Assembly (NCBI RefSeq): GCF_000321045.1
Contig: NZ_HE578948.1
Location: 41,829-105,828 of the forward strand
DNA length: 64,000 nucleotides
Reading direction: 5' to 3'
Source of the DNA: Phytobacter massiliensis JC163
GTDB taxonomy: Bacteria; Pseudomonadota; Gammaproteobacteria; Enterobacterales; Enterobacteriaceae
In this document: piece by piece, positions 1 through 13,825 of the stretch
Layout of the letters: each line of letters opens with the position of its first letter
How positions within the stretch are numbered: position 1 is the stretch's first letter
Translations under genes and position numbers: made by a program
Notes under the pieces: model-generated
What the model was told of the DNA's origin: nothing
The model's input: only the letters and a program-made list of their open reading frames with translations
Databases searched by the model: none

Positions 1-938
1 GGGTCAACGGCATCCGTGGTGGTGCCATCCACCATAAACAGCACGCGGTCCGCCTGCTCAATCTCCTGCCAGGCGCGCTCGATGCCGATGCGCTCCACTT
101 CGTCGCTGGCATCGCGCAGCCCGGCGGTGTCGATAATGTGCAGCGGCATTCCGTCGATGTGGATATGCTCGCGCAGCACGTCGCGGGTGGTGCCGGCGAT
201 ATCGGTCACGATCGCCGCCTCACGGCCTGCCAGCGCGTTCAGCAGGCTTGATTTGCCCGCATTGGGACGCCCGGCAATCACCACTTTCATTCCTTCGCGC
301 AGCAGGCTGCCCTGACGCGCTTCGGCGCGTACGGCGTCGAGATCGGCCATGACGCCATTGAGCTGCGCTTCAATTTTGCCGTCAGAGAGGAAATCTATCT
401 CTTCATCCGGGAAATCAATGGCCGCTTCCACATAGATGCGCAGGTGAGTGAGCGCTTCCACCAGATGGTTAACGCGGGCGGAAAACGCCCCCTGCAACGA
501 GTTCAGCGCTGAACGCGCCGCCTGCTCAGAGCTGGCGTCGATCAGGTCGGCAATGGCTTCGGCCTGGGCCAGATCGAGCTTATCGTTAAGAAACGCCCGC
601 TCAGAGAATTCGCCGGGACGGGCGATGCGCAGGCCAGGAAGAGTCAGGATACGCTTTAGCAGCAGGTCGAGAATAACCGGGCCACCGTGCCCCTGTAACT
701 CCAGCACATCTTCGCCGGTAAAAGAGTTTGGGCCGGGAAACCACAGGGCGATCCCCTGGTCCAGCGCGGTACCATCGGCGTCCTTAAACGGCAGATAGTC
801 GGCGTAGCGGGGTTTGGGCAGTTTGCCCAGTACGGCTTGGGCTACCTCGCGCGCCTTCAGGCCGGAGATGCGCAGAATACCGACGCCGCCGCGTCCCGGT
901 GGGGTTGCCTGGGCGACGATCGTGTCGTTATGGCTCAT
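1..938 (-). CDS. mnmE: tRNA modification GTPase MnmE (TrmE), 3' end cut by the window
   Basis: MnmE works with MnmG to place the (carboxymethyl)aminomethyl group on C5 of the wobble uridine of certain tRNAs. The frame opens at the ATG at 938 ([20 protein letters not shown]) and stays open for 312 codons to the window edge. That covers the N-terminal tetrahydrofolate-binding domain, the helical domain and most of the G domain: the P-loop GRPNAGKSS lies near residue 222 and the DTAGL switch motif near residue 270. E. coli MnmE has 454 residues, so roughly the last 140, including the C-terminal CIGK end, lie outside. It lies downstream of yidC on the same strand, separated by a terminator hairpin and a REP element. 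Confidence 0.96.
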   Translation of the reverse strand, partial: MSHNDTIVAQATPPGRGGVGILRISGLKAREVAQAVLGKLPKPRYADYLPFKDADGTALDQGIALWFPGPNSFTGEDVLELQGHGGPVILDLLLKRILTLPGLRIARPGEFSERAFLNDKLDLAQAEAIADLIDASSEQAARSALNSLQGAFSARVNHLVEALTHLRIYVEAAIDFPDEEIDFLSDGKIEAQLNGVMADLDAVRAEARQGSLLREGMKVVIAGRPNAGKSSLLNALAGREAAIVTDIAGTTRDVLREHIHIDGMPLHIIDTAGLRDASDEVERIGIERAWQEIEQADRVLFMVDGTTTDAVD

Positions 939-960
939 GGTTTATCTCTTTCATCGCAAT

Positions 961-984
961 AAAAAAGGCGGTCATCAGACCGCC
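961..984 (-). terminator. Rho-independent terminator after yidC
   Basis: Read on the minus strand this is a perfect 7-bp stem (GGCGGTC/GACCGCC, 4-base loop) followed by six T. It lies between the yidC stop and the mnmE start, so it should end or attenuate the rpmH-rnpA-yidD-yidC transcript before mnmE. Confidence 0.8.
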
Positions 985-1004
985 CTTCAGGTTATGTTCC
1001 GTTT

Positions 1005-1036
1005 GCCGGATGGCGGTTTCGCCTTATCCGGCTTAC
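1005..1036. repeat. REP (repetitive extragenic palindrome) unit
   Basis: The stretch has the enterobacterial REP pattern GCCGGATGGCGG ... CGCCTTATCCGGC, an imperfect palindrome. It lies in the 105-bp yidC-mnmE gap, next to the yidC terminator. REP units are common in such untranslated gaps and can stabilise upstream mRNA. Confidence 0.75.
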
Positions 1037-1043
1037 CGCCGAA

Positions 1044-2687
1044 TTAAGACTTCTTCTTCTCGCGGCTGTGCAGTCCACGTTTCTCCAGACCACGGTAGAT
1101 CAGCTGCTGCTGGATGATGGTCACCAGGTTGCTGACGATATAGTACAGCACCAGACCTGACGGGAACCACAGGAAGAACACGGTGAAGATGACCGGCATA
1201 AAGGTCATGATCTTCTGCTGCATCGGGTCGGTCACGGTGGTCGGCGACATCTTCTGGATGAAGAACATCGTCACGCCCATCAGGATCGGCAGGATGTAGT
1301 ACGGGTCCTGTGCGGACAAGTCATGAATCCACAGAGCGAACGGCGCGTGGCGCAGCTCAACGGAGCCCATCAGCATATAGTACAGCGCCAGGAAGATTGG
1401 CATCTGGATGACCAGCGGGAAGCAGCCGCCCAGCGGGTTAACCTTCTCAGCTTTGTACAGGGCCATCATCTCCTGGCTCTGACGCTGTTTGTCATCGCCC
1501 AGACGCTCACGCATCGCCTGAATCTTCGGCTGCAGCATGCGCATCTTCGCCATGGAGGTGTACTGCGCTTTGGTCAGCGGGTACATGATGCCACGAACGA
1601 TAAAGGTGATAACGATAATGGAGAAGCCCCAGTTGCCCAGGAAGCTATGGATCCATTTCAGCAGTTTGAACAGCGGCTGAGAAATAAACCACAGCCAGCC
1701 GTAATCCACGGTCAGGTCAAGGTGATCCGCCACGGCGGCCATTTTATCCTGCACTTCCGGACCCACCCACAGGGTGCTGTTCAGAGAAGCAGCCTGGCCC
1801 GGCTGAACGATAACCGGCTGGGATTTGTAACCGATAGCGGCGATGCCGTTACCCAGGTTAGCGGTATAGAAGTTATTCGTACCGGCGGTATGCGGGATCC
1901 ATGCGGTCGCAAAGTACTGCTGCAGCATGGCCACCCACCCGCTGGTAGCGGAGACGTTCAGGTTTTCATTATCTGCAATGGTGTCGAACTTGTACTTCTC
2001 ATACTTCTCGTCCGGCGTGGAGTAGGCCGCGCCGCGGAAAGTATGCAGTGCAAAGTTGCTGCTGCCAGTGTCGCGATGCGACGGCAGATTGATGGACTGT
2101 TTCAGCTGACCAAAGGAAGAGACTTCCAGCGGTTTCTGACCGGCGTTCTGCACGCTGTAGCCCACGTTTACCGCATATTCACCGCGTTTCAGCGTGAAGG
2201 TTTTGGTAAAGGTGTTGCCAGCGGCATCGGTATAGGTCAGCGGGATCGCCAGTTCGTTCTGGCCATCGGCCATCACAAACGCATCTTTTTCGCTGTTGTA
2301 CAGCGGACGCGGGCCGTTAGCCGGGTTATCCGGGCCATCGCGACCGGTCAGGCCGCTCTGCGCCTGGTAAACAAACTCAGGCGTCGTTTCCAGCAGTTGG
2401 AACGGCTCGTTGGACTTAAGCTCTTTCGGGTAGGTTAACAGCAGTGCCTGCTCAACATCACCACCACGGGTGTTGATGGTCAGCTCAAGCACATCGGTCT
2501 TAACCGTAATCAGTTTCCCCTGGCCACTGGCCGGTACGCCCTGCTCGGCTGCGCTACCCGCTGCGGTGGTCGTAGTCTGCGTGGTCTGCTGCTGAGGCTG
2601 AGGATTTTTATCCTGCTCCCAGGCTTGCCAGATCATGAAAGACACGAACAACAAAGCGATGATAAAAAGATTGCGTTGCGAATCCAT
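1044..2687 (-). CDS. yidC: Membrane protein insertase YidC
   Basis: YidC inserts and folds inner-membrane proteins, alone or with SecYEG. The 547-residue product matches the E. coli length (548). The N-terminal membrane anchor ([20 protein letters not shown]) is followed by a Gln/Thr-rich linker and a large periplasmic beta domain to about residue 340. The conserved five-helix insertase core follows, including the segment [16 protein letters not shown], and the protein ends in a basic cytosolic tail (EKKKS). The start lies 2 bp after the yidD stop, in the conserved rpmH-rnpA-yidD-yidC order. Confidence 0.98.
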   Translation of the reverse strand: MDSQRNLFIIALLFVSFMIWQAWEQDKNPQPQQQTTQTTTTAAGSAAEQGVPASGQGKLITVKTDVLELTINTRGGDVEQALLLTYPKELKSNEPFQLLETTPEFVYQAQSGLTGRDGPDNPANGPRPLYNSEKDAFVMADGQNELAIPLTYTDAAGNTFTKTFTLKRGEYAVNVGYSVQNAGQKPLEVSSFGQLKQSINLPSHRDTGSSNFALHTFRGAAYSTPDEKYEKYKFDTIADNENLNVSATSGWVAMLQQYFATAWIPHTAGTNNFYTANLGNGIAAIGYKSQPVIVQPGQAASLNSTLWVGPEVQDKMAAVADHLDLTVDYGWLWFISQPLFKLLKWIHSFLGNWGFSIIVITFIVRGIMYPLTKAQYTSMAKMRMLQPKIQAMRERLGDDKQRQSQEMMALYKAEKVNPLGGCFPLVIQMPIFLALYYMLMGSVELRHAPFALWIHDLSAQDPYYILPILMGVTMFFIQKMSPTTVTDPMQQKIMTFMPVIFTVFFLWFPSGLVLYYIVSNLVTIIQQQLIYRGLEKRGLHSREKKKS

Positions 2688-2689
2688 CG

Positions 2690-2947
2690 TTAGTGTTCTC
2701 TGGTATTAAAGGGTCCTGGCGGGACGGGGTCGTCTCCACCCGGGTGTAAAGGGTGGCATTTTAATACGCGTTTCACTGTCAACCAACTGCCTTTTATCAC
2801 TCCAAACCTGCGTAAGGCCTCAATTCCATAGTGCGAACAGGTCGGGGTGAAACGGCAACGCGGCCCGAGTAGCGGACTAATCAGGATTTGATAGACCCGA
2901 ATCAGGGCTATCAGGAGCCGTGAGCCAGGCGACAATGGCGGCGCCAT
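2690..2947 (-). CDS. yidD: Membrane protein insertion efficiency factor YidD
   Basis: Small amphipathic membrane-associated protein thought to assist YidC-dependent insertion. All 85 residues align end to end with E. coli YidD ([10 protein letters not shown] start, [13 protein letters not shown] near the end). It carries the Cys and His residues of the family ([23 protein letters not shown]). The start lies 37 bp inside the 3' end of rnpA, the usual overlap, so its translation is probably coupled to rnpA. Confidence 0.96.
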   Translation of the reverse strand: MAPPLSPGSRLLIALIRVYQILISPLLGPRCRFTPTCSHYGIEALRRFGVIKGSWLTVKRVLKCHPLHPGGDDPVPPGPFNTREH

Positions 2948-3269
2948 AACTTTTCCAACGCTTCCGTAAGAGCACGGTTATCGAGGTCAGCAACCCCTTT
3001 TTTCGCCACTACCACGAAGTCCATTGCGGGGAGTTCGTGCTGACGTAAACGAAAGCTTTCACGCGTCAGACGTTTAATCCGATTGCGTTCATGGGCGCGT
3101 TTTACGTTTTTTTAGCGACGGTAAGACCGATACGGGGATGCCCCAGCGAATTCAGGCGGCCGAGGATAGTGATTTGCGGCGTGCCAGCCCGTTGTGGCTG
3201 CTGGAAGACGAATGTGAAATGAGTGGGAGTTAACAAACGTAACTCCCTGGGAAATGCGAGCTTAACCAC
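2911..3269 (-). CDS. rnpA: RNase P protein component, frameshifted in this sequence by one missing base
   Basis: C5 protein of RNase P, which trims 5' leaders of pre-tRNA. The GTG start at 3269 gives [15 protein letters not shown] and the far end gives the expected [11 protein letters not shown] before TGA at 2911. The span is 359 nt, one short of the 360 needed for 119 codons plus stop. The break is at the T run 3107-3113 (seven T; eight needed), inside the RNR motif region. Frame 1 reads VAKKT then stops; with one more A it reads [17 protein letters not shown]. rnpA is essential, so a sequencing error is the likely cause. Upstream is rpmH in the same operon. Confidence 0.93.
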
Positions 3270-3285
3270 TCAGGGGTTAGCTTTA

Positions 3286-3438
<153 letters not shown>

Positions 3439-3528
3439 CTAAACTTGGATAAATTCAACGGCTTTAATGGATATCCGAACAAACATCGAACGACGGACGC
3501 CAGAGCCGTGGGTGATTAAAGAGGCCGG

Positions 3529-3557
3529 ATTGTAATAATTGTACACTCCGGAGTCAA
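3529..3557 (-). promoter_or_regulatory. Sigma-70 promoter of the rpmH-rnpA operon
   Basis: On the minus strand: -35 TTGACT (3552-3557), 17-bp spacer, -10 TACAAT (3529-3534). The hexamers are near-consensus with ideal spacing, and the site faces rpmH. It matches the position of the rpmH promoter in E. coli. Confidence 0.8.
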
Positions 3558-3814
3558 TTCTCTTTCCTTATAAGCAGCCTATTTTTACACGGTTTTGCTG
3601 GAAAAACAGGCAACCTTCGACGACTGAAAACGAGCATAGCGCGCCGGGGGGAGGATTATACGGGGCGAATGGGAAAGCGCAAGGATCGGGCGGGATCTTC
3701 GTTAGATCGTTTAGGCAGAATTTCAGGGTTACTCATTAAATTTTCCAATATGCGGCCTAAATCGTGCCGCACTCCCCCTGGGATCGATTACACTTACCCG
3801 ATTCCGACTCTCCC

Positions 3815-3823
3815 TGTGGATAA
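3815..3823 (-). promoter_or_regulatory. DnaA box in the dnaA promoter region
   Basis: The plus strand reads TGTGGATAA, so the minus strand is the strict consensus TTATCCACA. It lies about 50 bp upstream of the probable dnaA -10 element. In E. coli this box mediates DnaA autorepression. Confidence 0.85.
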
Positions 3824-4030
3824 ATCGTGAAGAATCTGTGATAAACAGAAGATCTCTGGCGCAGTTTACGCTATGATCCGCGGTCCCGATCGCGATCCAG
3901 GATCATGCGCCGGGCAATAACCGCAAATAGCGGTTCGCACGTCACCCTTGTTGGGTCTTATCGACGTGTGTCAACAATCATTAATGTTTCTGTCTTTTAT
4001 TTATCGATTTTTGTTCGAGTGGAGTCCGCC

Positions 4031-5428
4031 GTGTCACTTTCGCTTTGGCAGCAGTGTCTTGCCCGATTGCAGGATGAGTTACCAGCCACAGAATTCAGCA
4101 TGTGGATCCGCCCATTGCAGGCGGAACTGAGCGATAACACGCTGGCTTTGTATGCGCCAAACCGTTTCGTGCTCGATTGGGTAAGAGACAAATACCTCAA
4201 TAACATCAATGGGCTGCTGAACGATTTCTGTGGTGCGGACGCCCCACAGCTGCGTTTCGAGGTTGGGACAAAGCCTGTTGCGCAGCTGCACCGGGAGCCT
4301 GCTCACGTGGCCGCTCCGGTACAGGCGGCGCAGGTTCCGCCGCAACGCGTTGCCCCTGCGGCCCGTCCTGGCTGGGATAACGTACCGGCCCCGGCGGAAC
4401 CGACCTACCGCTCTAACGTCAATCTCAAGCACACTTTTGACAACTTCGTCGAAGGTAAATCCAACCAGCTGGCCCGCGCGGCGGCGCGTCAGGTGGCTGA
4501 CAACCCCGGCGGCGCGTATAACCCGCTGTTCCTGTACGGCGGCACTGGCTTGGGTAAAACTCACCTTTTACATGCGGTGGGTAATGGCATCATGGCCCGC
4601 AAGCCCAACGCGAAAGTGGTCTATATGCACTCTGAGCGCTTTGTTCAGGACATGGTAAAAGCCCTGCAAAACAACGCGATTGAAGAGTTTAAACGCTACT
4701 ACCGCTCCGTTGACGCCCTGCTCATCGATGACATTCAATTCTTTGCCAATAAAGAACGCTCTCAGGAAGAGTTTTTCCACACCTTTAACGCCTTGCTGGA
4801 AGGCAATCAGCAGATCATCCTGACCTCGGATCGTTATCCAAAAGAGATCAACGGCGTTGAAGATCGTCTGAAATCCCGCTTCGGCTGGGGGCTGACGGTG
4901 GCTATTGAGCCGCCTGAGCTGGAGACCCGCGTGGCGATCCTGATGAAAAAAGCGGACGAGAACGACATTCGTCTGCCGGGCGAGGTGGCGTTCTTTATTG
5001 CCAAGCGTCTGCGCTCAAACGTGCGCGAGCTGGAAGGGGCGCTGAACCGCGTTATCGCTAACGCCAACTTTACCGGCCGTGCCATCACCATTGATTTTGT
5101 GCGCGAGGCGCTCAGGGATCTGTTGGCGCTGCAGGAAAAACTGGTCACCATCGACAATATTCAAAAGACGGTGGCGGAGTACTACAAGATAAAAGTAGCC
5201 GACCTGCTCTCCAAGCGCCGCTCGCGTTCTGTGGCGCGTCCGCGCCAGATGGCGATGGCGCTGGCGAAAGAGCTGACCAACCACAGTCTGCCGGAAATTG
5301 GCGACGCGTTTGGCGGCCGTGACCATACTACCGTGCTGCACGCCTGCCGCAAGATTGAGCAGCTGCGTGAAGAAAGCCACGATATTAAAGAAGATTTCTC
5401 CAATTTAATCAGAACATTATCTTCGTGA
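4031..5428 (+). CDS. dnaA: Chromosomal replication initiator DnaA
   Basis: AAA+ initiator that binds DnaA boxes and melts oriC. The GTG start at 4031 after GGAGTCCGCC gives [20 protein letters not shown], as in E. coli; the frame is open further upstream but that part is leader. The product has 465 residues. It contains domain I (about 1-86), a proline-rich linker, the AAA+ domain with Walker [10 protein letters not shown] and Walker B LLIDDIQF, and the domain IV signature [15 protein letters not shown] near the C terminus. dnaN follows after 4 bp, giving the dnaA-dnaN-recF operon. Confidence 0.98.
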   Translation: MSLSLWQQCLARLQDELPATEFSMWIRPLQAELSDNTLALYAPNRFVLDWVRDKYLNNINGLLNDFCGADAPQLRFEVGTKPVAQLHREPAHVAAPVQAAQVPPQRVAPAARPGWDNVPAPAEPTYRSNVNLKHTFDNFVEGKSNQLARAAARQVADNPGGAYNPLFLYGGTGLGKTHLLHAVGNGIMARKPNAKVVYMHSERFVQDMVKALQNNAIEEFKRYYRSVDALLIDDIQFFANKERSQEEFFHTFNALLEGNQQIILTSDRYPKEINGVEDRLKSRFGWGLTVAIEPPELETRVAILMKKADENDIRLPGEVAFFIAKRLRSNVRELEGALNRVIANANFTGRAITIDFVREALRDLLALQEKLVTIDNIQKTVAEYYKIKVADLLSKRRSRSVARPRQMAMALAKELTNHSLPEIGDAFGGRDHTTVLHACRKIEQLREESHDIKEDFSNLIRTLSS

Positions 5429-5432
5429 CGCT

Positions 5433-6533
5433 ATGAAATTTACCGTTGAACGTGAACATCTTTTAAAGCCGCTGCAACAGGTAAGCGGCCCGCTGGGCGG
5501 TCGCCCGACGTTACCCATTCTCGGTAATCTGCTGCTGCAGGTGGCAGACGGAACGCTTTCGCTGACCGGTACCGATCTGGAAATGGAAATGGTTGCCCGC
5601 GTCGCGCTGGTTCAGCCGCACGAGCCGGGGGCGACGACCGTCCCGGCGCGTAAATTTTTCGATATCTGCCGTGGTCTGCCGGAAGGGGCCGAAATCGCCG
5701 TTCAGCTGGAAGGCGAACGGATGCTGGTGCGCTCCGGGCGCAGCCGCTTCTCGCTTTCCACCCTGCCTGCCGCCGATTTCCCCAATCTGGACGACTGGCA
5801 GAGCGAGGTAGAGTTCACCGTGGCGCAGGCTACGATGAAACGCCTGATTGAAGCGACGCAGTTTTCCATGGCGCATCAGGACGTTCGCTACTACTTAAAC
5901 GGCATGCTGTTCGAAACCGAAGGCGAAGAGCTGCGTACCGTAGCGACCGACGGCCACCGGCTGGCGGTCTGCTCGATGCCAATTGGCACCTCGCTGCCTA
6001 ACCATTCGGTGATCGTGCCGCGTAAAGGGGTAATCGAGCTGATGCGTATGCTCGACGGCGGTGAAAACCCGCTGCGCGTACAGATCGGCAGCAATAATAT
6101 CCGCGCGCACGTCGGCGACTTTATCTTCACCTCGAAGCTGGTTGATGGCCGTTTCCCGGATTATCGTCGCGTATTGCCGAAGAACCCGGACAAACATCTG
6201 GAAGCGGGCTGCGATATTCTTAAGCAGGCCTTTGCCCGCGCGGCGATCCTCTCGAACGAGAAGTTTCGCGGCGTGCGTCTGTATGTCAGCGAAAACCAGC
6301 TCAAAATCACCGCTAATAACCCGGAGCAGGAAGAGGCAGAAGAGATTCTGGACGTCACCTACGCCGGCACGGAGATGGAAATTGGTTTTAACGTCAGCTA
6401 TGTGCTGGATGTGCTGAATGCGCTGAAATGCGAAAACGTGCGCATTATGCTGACCGATTCGGTGTCGAGCGTACAGATTGAAGATGCGGCATCCCAATCC
6501 GCAGCCTACGTTGTCATGCCCATGCGTTTGTAG
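5433..6533 (+). CDS. dnaN: DNA polymerase III beta sliding clamp
   Basis: Ring-shaped processivity clamp. The 366 residues equal the E. coli length, from MKFTVEREHLLKPLQQVSGP to the C-terminal VVMPMRL, which forms part of the hydrophobic partner-binding pocket. Three clamp domains of about 120 residues each are expected. In E. coli the stop overlaps the recF start (TAATG); here TAG is followed by 147 bp carrying a palindrome before recF, so that coupling is lost. Confidence 0.98.
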   Translation: MKFTVEREHLLKPLQQVSGPLGGRPTLPILGNLLLQVADGTLSLTGTDLEMEMVARVALVQPHEPGATTVPARKFFDICRGLPEGAEIAVQLEGERMLVRSGRSRFSLSTLPAADFPNLDDWQSEVEFTVAQATMKRLIEATQFSMAHQDVRYYLNGMLFETEGEELRTVATDGHRLAVCSMPIGTSLPNHSVIVPRKGVIELMRMLDGGENPLRVQIGSNNIRAHVGDFIFTSKLVDGRFPDYRRVLPKNPDKHLEAGCDILKQAFARAAILSNEKFRGVRLYVSENQLKITANNPEQEEAEEILDVTYAGTEMEIGFNVSYVLDVLNALKCENVRIMLTDSVSSVQIEDAASQSAAYVVMPMRL

Positions 6534-6564
6534 TGGAAAATATCGGGCTATCTTACTTGCCATT

Positions 6565-6638
6565 TTCAACCTGGGCTGTGCTCGCCCCTGTCACGTACTT
6601 CGTGTACGCTCCAGGGTCTGCGCGCAGTCCGCGTTGAA
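6565..6638. repeat. Palindromic insertion between dnaN and recF
   Basis: An imperfect inverted repeat spans about 74 bp. Outer arms are TTCAAC (6565-6570) and GTTGAA (6633-6638), and the inner arms include CACGTAC/GTGTACG around a TTC centre. The arms read TTCAACctGGgCTGtGC against TTCAACgcGGaCTGcGC. It has no open frame and looks like a small intergenic repeat or MITE-like unit. It occupies a junction that is normally a 1-bp gene overlap. Confidence 0.6.
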
Positions 6639-6680
6639 ACTGGCTGCGCCGATTACGCCCTGGCCTGAAGAATCTCTGAT

Positions 6681-10197
<3,517 letters not shown>

Positions 10198-10216
10198 TCG
10201 CCGCCATCCGGCATAG

Positions 10217-10247
10217 TAAAAAGGGGATTATTTAATCCCCTTTTTTA
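10217..10247. terminator. Bidirectional terminator between gyrB and mutM
   Basis: AAAAAGGGGATTA pairs with TAATCCCCTTTTTT, giving an A/T-flanked G4-C4 stem with a T run in both directions. It should end gyrB rightward and mutM leftward. Confidence 0.85.
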
Positions 10248-10257
10248 CGTCCCTTCA

Positions 10258-11067
10258 CTACTTCTGGCACTGGCGGCAGTAAAACGTCGCACGCTGGGCA
10301 TGCTTCGCCGCCATAATGGGCGTACCGCAAACCCGGCACGGTTCGCCTTTGCGGCCATAGACCTGCAGCTGCTGGGCAAAATAGCCAGGCTTGCCGTCGC
10401 TTTGCAGAAAATCTTTCAGGGTGGTTCCGCCCTGCTCTATTGAACGCTGGAGCACCGTTTTGATGGCGCGGACCAGCAGTTCGCATTCGTCATGTGAAAG
10501 CGAAGAGGCCAGCCTGTCAGGATGAATACCGGCGGCAAATAGCGACTCGCTGGCGTAGATATTACCAACGCCGACCACAAGCTTGTTATCCATCAGCCAC
10601 GGTTTAATGGCGGTTTTCTTCTTCGCGCAGCGTTGCAGCAGGTAATCAGCGCTGAACGCATCGCTTAACGGCTCCGGCCCCAGGTGCGCCAGCACGTTAT
10701 GCCCCTCCAGCTCTTTGGTCCAGAGCCAGGCGCCAAAACGGCGTGGGTCGGTATAGCGAAGCACTTTGCCGTTGCTTAACACCAGGTCGACATGGTCATG
10801 TTTTTGCGCCGGGAGCTCTTCGGGAAGAATACGCAGGCTGCCGGACATCCCCAGGTGGATGATAATCCAGCCGTCCGGCAGCTCCAGCAGCAGATATTTG
10901 GCGCGACGCTGTACGCTCAGTACCGGCTTATCGCTCAGACTATGGATTTCTTCTGAAACCGGCCAGCGCAGGCGGCCGTTACGGACAATCGCATGAAGAA
11001 TTGTCGCGCCCACCAGATGCGGTTCAATACCGCGGCGGCTGGTTTCTACCTCAGGTAATTCTGGCAT
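10258..11067 (-). CDS. mutM: Formamidopyrimidine-DNA glycosylase (Fpg/MutM)
   Basis: Bifunctional base-excision enzyme removing 8-oxoguanine and Fapy lesions. The 269 residues start [14 protein letters not shown], so the catalytic Pro and Glu follow the initiator Met. The C-terminal zinc finger is complete (CRVC ... CRQC). The helix-two-turn-helix segment with NIYASESLF is present. It lies downstream of rpmB-rpmG as in E. coli, but its 3' neighbour is gyrB instead of coaD. Confidence 0.98.
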   Translation of the reverse strand: MPELPEVETSRRGIEPHLVGATILHAIVRNGRLRWPVSEEIHSLSDKPVLSVQRRAKYLLLELPDGWIIIHLGMSGSLRILPEELPAQKHDHVDLVLSNGKVLRYTDPRRFGAWLWTKELEGHNVLAHLGPEPLSDAFSADYLLQRCAKKKTAIKPWLMDNKLVVGVGNIYASESLFAAGIHPDRLASSLSHDECELLVRAIKTVLQRSIEQGGTTLKDFLQSDGKPGYFAQQLQVYGRKGEPCRVCGTPIMAAKHAQRATFYCRQCQK

Positions 11068-11092
11068 GTTGCATTCTCCCGGCCTGAAAACG

Positions 11093-11120
11093 CAAAAACC
11101 CCGCCGGAGCGAGGTTTTCG
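11093..11120 (-). terminator. Terminator after rpmG
   Basis: On the minus strand AAAACCTCGCTCCGGCGGGGTTTTTG forms a stem (AAAACC/GGTTTT plus inner GC pairs) ending in T5. It separates rpmBG from mutM; read-through into mutM is likely partial, as known for this operon in E. coli. Confidence 0.7.
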
Positions 11121-11136
11121 TACAAGAGAGCGAAAA

Positions 11137-11307
<171 letters not shown>

Positions 11308-11324
11308 TTATTTCCTCTAAGTAC

Positions 11325-11582
<258 letters not shown>

Positions 11583-11615
11583 TTAGCTCGAGCTTCGTAT
11601 GGGGTATTGGCGCCT

Positions 11616-11643
11616 CGTCAGGCTTTCTCAGCCTGGTCTGACG
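11616..11643 (-). promoter_or_regulatory. Hairpin in the rpmB leader
   Basis: CGTCAGGCT pairs with AGCCTG(GT)CTGACG around a short loop inside the untranslated leader of rpmB. Its role is unknown; a ribosomal-protein leader structure or simple mRNA fold are both possible. Confidence 0.35.
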
Positions 11644-11705
11644 GTTCTAAGCGAACTCGTGTAGCCAGGCCCAATTGCCAAACCCGAGATTCTCAAAGGT
11701 GGCGT

Positions 11706-11734
11706 AGTATACGCTGAGTCGGCGATGTGCTCAA
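11706..11734 (-). promoter_or_regulatory. Sigma-70 promoter of rpmB-rpmG
   Basis: On the minus strand: -35 TTGAGC (11729-11734), 17-bp spacer, -10 TATACT (11706-11711), facing rpmB. The hexamers and spacing are close to ideal. Confidence 0.75.
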
Positions 11735-11776
11735 GTCCCGAACAGACAAAGATCCCGGTGGATCGCGTAAAGAGGG

Positions 11777-12445
11777 CTAAATCCAGCCCCGTTCCGCAAA
11801 CGAAACGTACTCTCCACGACCAATCACCAGGTGGTCCAGCACACGAATGTCCATGAACTGACAGCTCTTCACCACCCTTTCGGTGATAATTCTATCCGCT
11901 TTACTGGGTTCTGCGCTACCCGAAGGGTGATTATGTGCAAGGATCACGGCGGCGGCGTTAACTTTTATCGCCTCCCGAACAATTTCCCGCGGGTGCACCT
12001 CCACCTGGTTAATGGTGCCGGAAAAAAGCCGACAGTGTTTTAGCACCCGGTTTTGATTATCCAAAAAGATCGCCATAAAGATCTCCCGCTCCTCGCCGGT
12101 GAGCTGACTTTGCAGGAACTCTCGCGTTAACGAAGGGCTTAAGAGTGATGTATCCTCCATCAGACGAGCGCTGTAGTAGCGCCTGGCCAGCTCGGCTATT
12201 TCCTTTAGCTGCGCGTATTTGGCAACGCCAATACCGTTTAATTGATTGAATTCGTTGTAATTTGCCGATAGCAGCCCGTAAAGTGAACCAAAATGCTGCA
12301 GCAGGTCGCGGGAAAGCGTCAGAACGGATTTCCCCTGGGTGCCGGTGCGTAAAAAAAGCGCCAGCAGTTCTACATCTGTTAGCGACTCAATGCCGAATTG
12401 CAGCATTTTTTCCCGCGGCATCTGCGGGGTAAAATCCGTTTCCAT
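11777..12445 (-). CDS. radC: RadC family JAB1/MPN-domain protein
   Basis: The 222 residues match E. coli RadC in length. There is an N-terminal helix-hairpin-helix region ([14 protein letters not shown]) and a C-terminal JAB metalloprotease-like domain with the motif [16 protein letters not shown]. The biochemical role is unsettled; the old radiation-repair assignment was withdrawn. Divergent from coaBC across about 167 bp. Confidence 0.95.
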   Translation of the reverse strand: METDFTPQMPREKMLQFGIESLTDVELLALFLRTGTQGKSVLTLSRDLLQHFGSLYGLLSANYNEFNQLNGIGVAKYAQLKEIAELARRYYSARLMEDTSLLSPSLTREFLQSQLTGEEREIFMAIFLDNQNRVLKHCRLFSGTINQVEVHPREIVREAIKVNAAAVILAHNHPSGSAEPSKADRIITERVVKSCQFMDIRVLDHLVIGRGEYVSFAERGWI

Positions 12446-12612
12446 GTCCAGCCCTCCTTCGTTTTAGCATGCTGCCACAGGCTTCCTGTATCCGCGACGC
12501 TGGCGAATCACTCTTGCGTAGCCGCTCGCAAACAGCACGGGGGCAAAAACACGCCAACGCCAGGTTTGTGATAAAATGCCCGCCTTCTGGCGACATCCAA
12601 CAGGAAAGAATC

Positions 12613-13825
12613 ATGATCAGTCTGGCGGGTAAAAAATCGTTCTTGGCGTGAGCGGCGGTATCGCTGCGTATAAAACGCCTGAGCTGGTGCGTCGTCTGCG
12701 CGACCGGGGCGCCGATGTCCGGGTAGCGATGACCGAAGCGGCAAAAGCCTTTATTACGCCGATGAGTCTGCAGGCCGTGTCAGGCTATCCTGTTTCCGAC
12801 AGTTTGCTGGACCCGGCTGCCGAAGCCGCTATGGGGCATATCGAGCTGGGTAAGTGGGCGGATTTAGTGATTCTCGCGCCTGCTACGGCGGATCTGATTG
12901 CCCGCGTCGCTGCCGGTATGGCGAACGATCTGGTGTCAACCATCTGTCTTGCCACGCCAGCGCCTGTCGCCGTCGTGCCCGCCATGAACCAGCAGATGTA
13001 TCGCGCTGCCGCTACCCAGCATAATTTACAGGTGCTGGCATCGCGCGGCCTGTTACTGTGGGGACCGGACAGCGGCAGCCAGGCCTGTGGCGATGTGGGG
13101 CCGGGGCGTATGCTCGACCCGCTGGCGATAGTGGATCTCGCCGCCGCGCACTTTTCCCCTGTCAACGATCTGCAACATCTGAACATCATGATTACTGCCG
13201 GTCCGACCCGCGAACCGCTGGATCCCGTGCGCTATATCACGAACCATAGCTCCGGCAAGATGGGCTTCGCTATCGCCGCCGCCGCCGCTCGCCGCGGCGC
13301 GAACGTCACGCTGGTGGCCGGGCCGGTTTCGCTGGCAACGCCCGCGCGGGTAAAACGGATTGACGTTACCACCGCGCTGGAGATGGAGGCCGCCGTGCAG
13401 GGACTCGCGCAGCAGCAGCATATTTTCATCGGCTGCGCCGCCGTTGCGGATTACCGCGCTGCCGCTATCGCCGATGAGAAAATTAAAAAGCAAGGCGATG
13501 AATTAACGATAAAAATGGTTAAAAACCCCGATATTGTCGCCGGGGTTGCCGCGCTTGCTGAGCATCGCCCCTATGTTGTTGGGTTTGCCGCCGAAACAAA
13601 TAATGTGGAAGAATATGCCCGGCAAAAACGCGCCCGCAAAAATCTTGATTTGATCTGCGCGAATGATGTTTCGCAAGCCAATCAGGGCTTTAATAGCGAT
13701 AATAACGCTTTGCATCTCTTCTGGCAGGATGGCGATAAGCGTTTACCGCTGGAGAGCAAGGAACAGTTAGGCCACTTATTACTGGACGAGATCGTTACCC
13801 GATATGATGAAAAAATCGACGTTAA
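12613..13825 (+). CDS. coaBC: Phosphopantothenoylcysteine decarboxylase/phosphopantothenate-cysteine ligase CoaBC, frameshifted in this sequence
   Basis: CoaBC carries out two successive steps of coenzyme A synthesis: ligation of cysteine to 4'-phosphopantothenate and FMN-dependent decarboxylation. The ATG at 12613 reads MISLAGKK, then the A run 12631-12636 (six; seven needed) breaks the frame. From there the second frame continues [14 protein letters not shown]. Seen are the CoaC PAMNQQMY and SQACGD motifs and the Coa[15 protein letters not shown] segment. The natural end is ...YDEKNRR with TAA at 13823-13825, but a second lost A at 13810-13815 joins this frame to dut. With both bases restored the protein has 404 residues. 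Confidence 0.93.

Noticed and set aside
1323-2438. 371-codon open frame antisense to yidC
   Set aside because: It lies wholly inside a full-length conserved gene; such long antisense frames are common in GC-rich coding sequence and no domain is recognisable.
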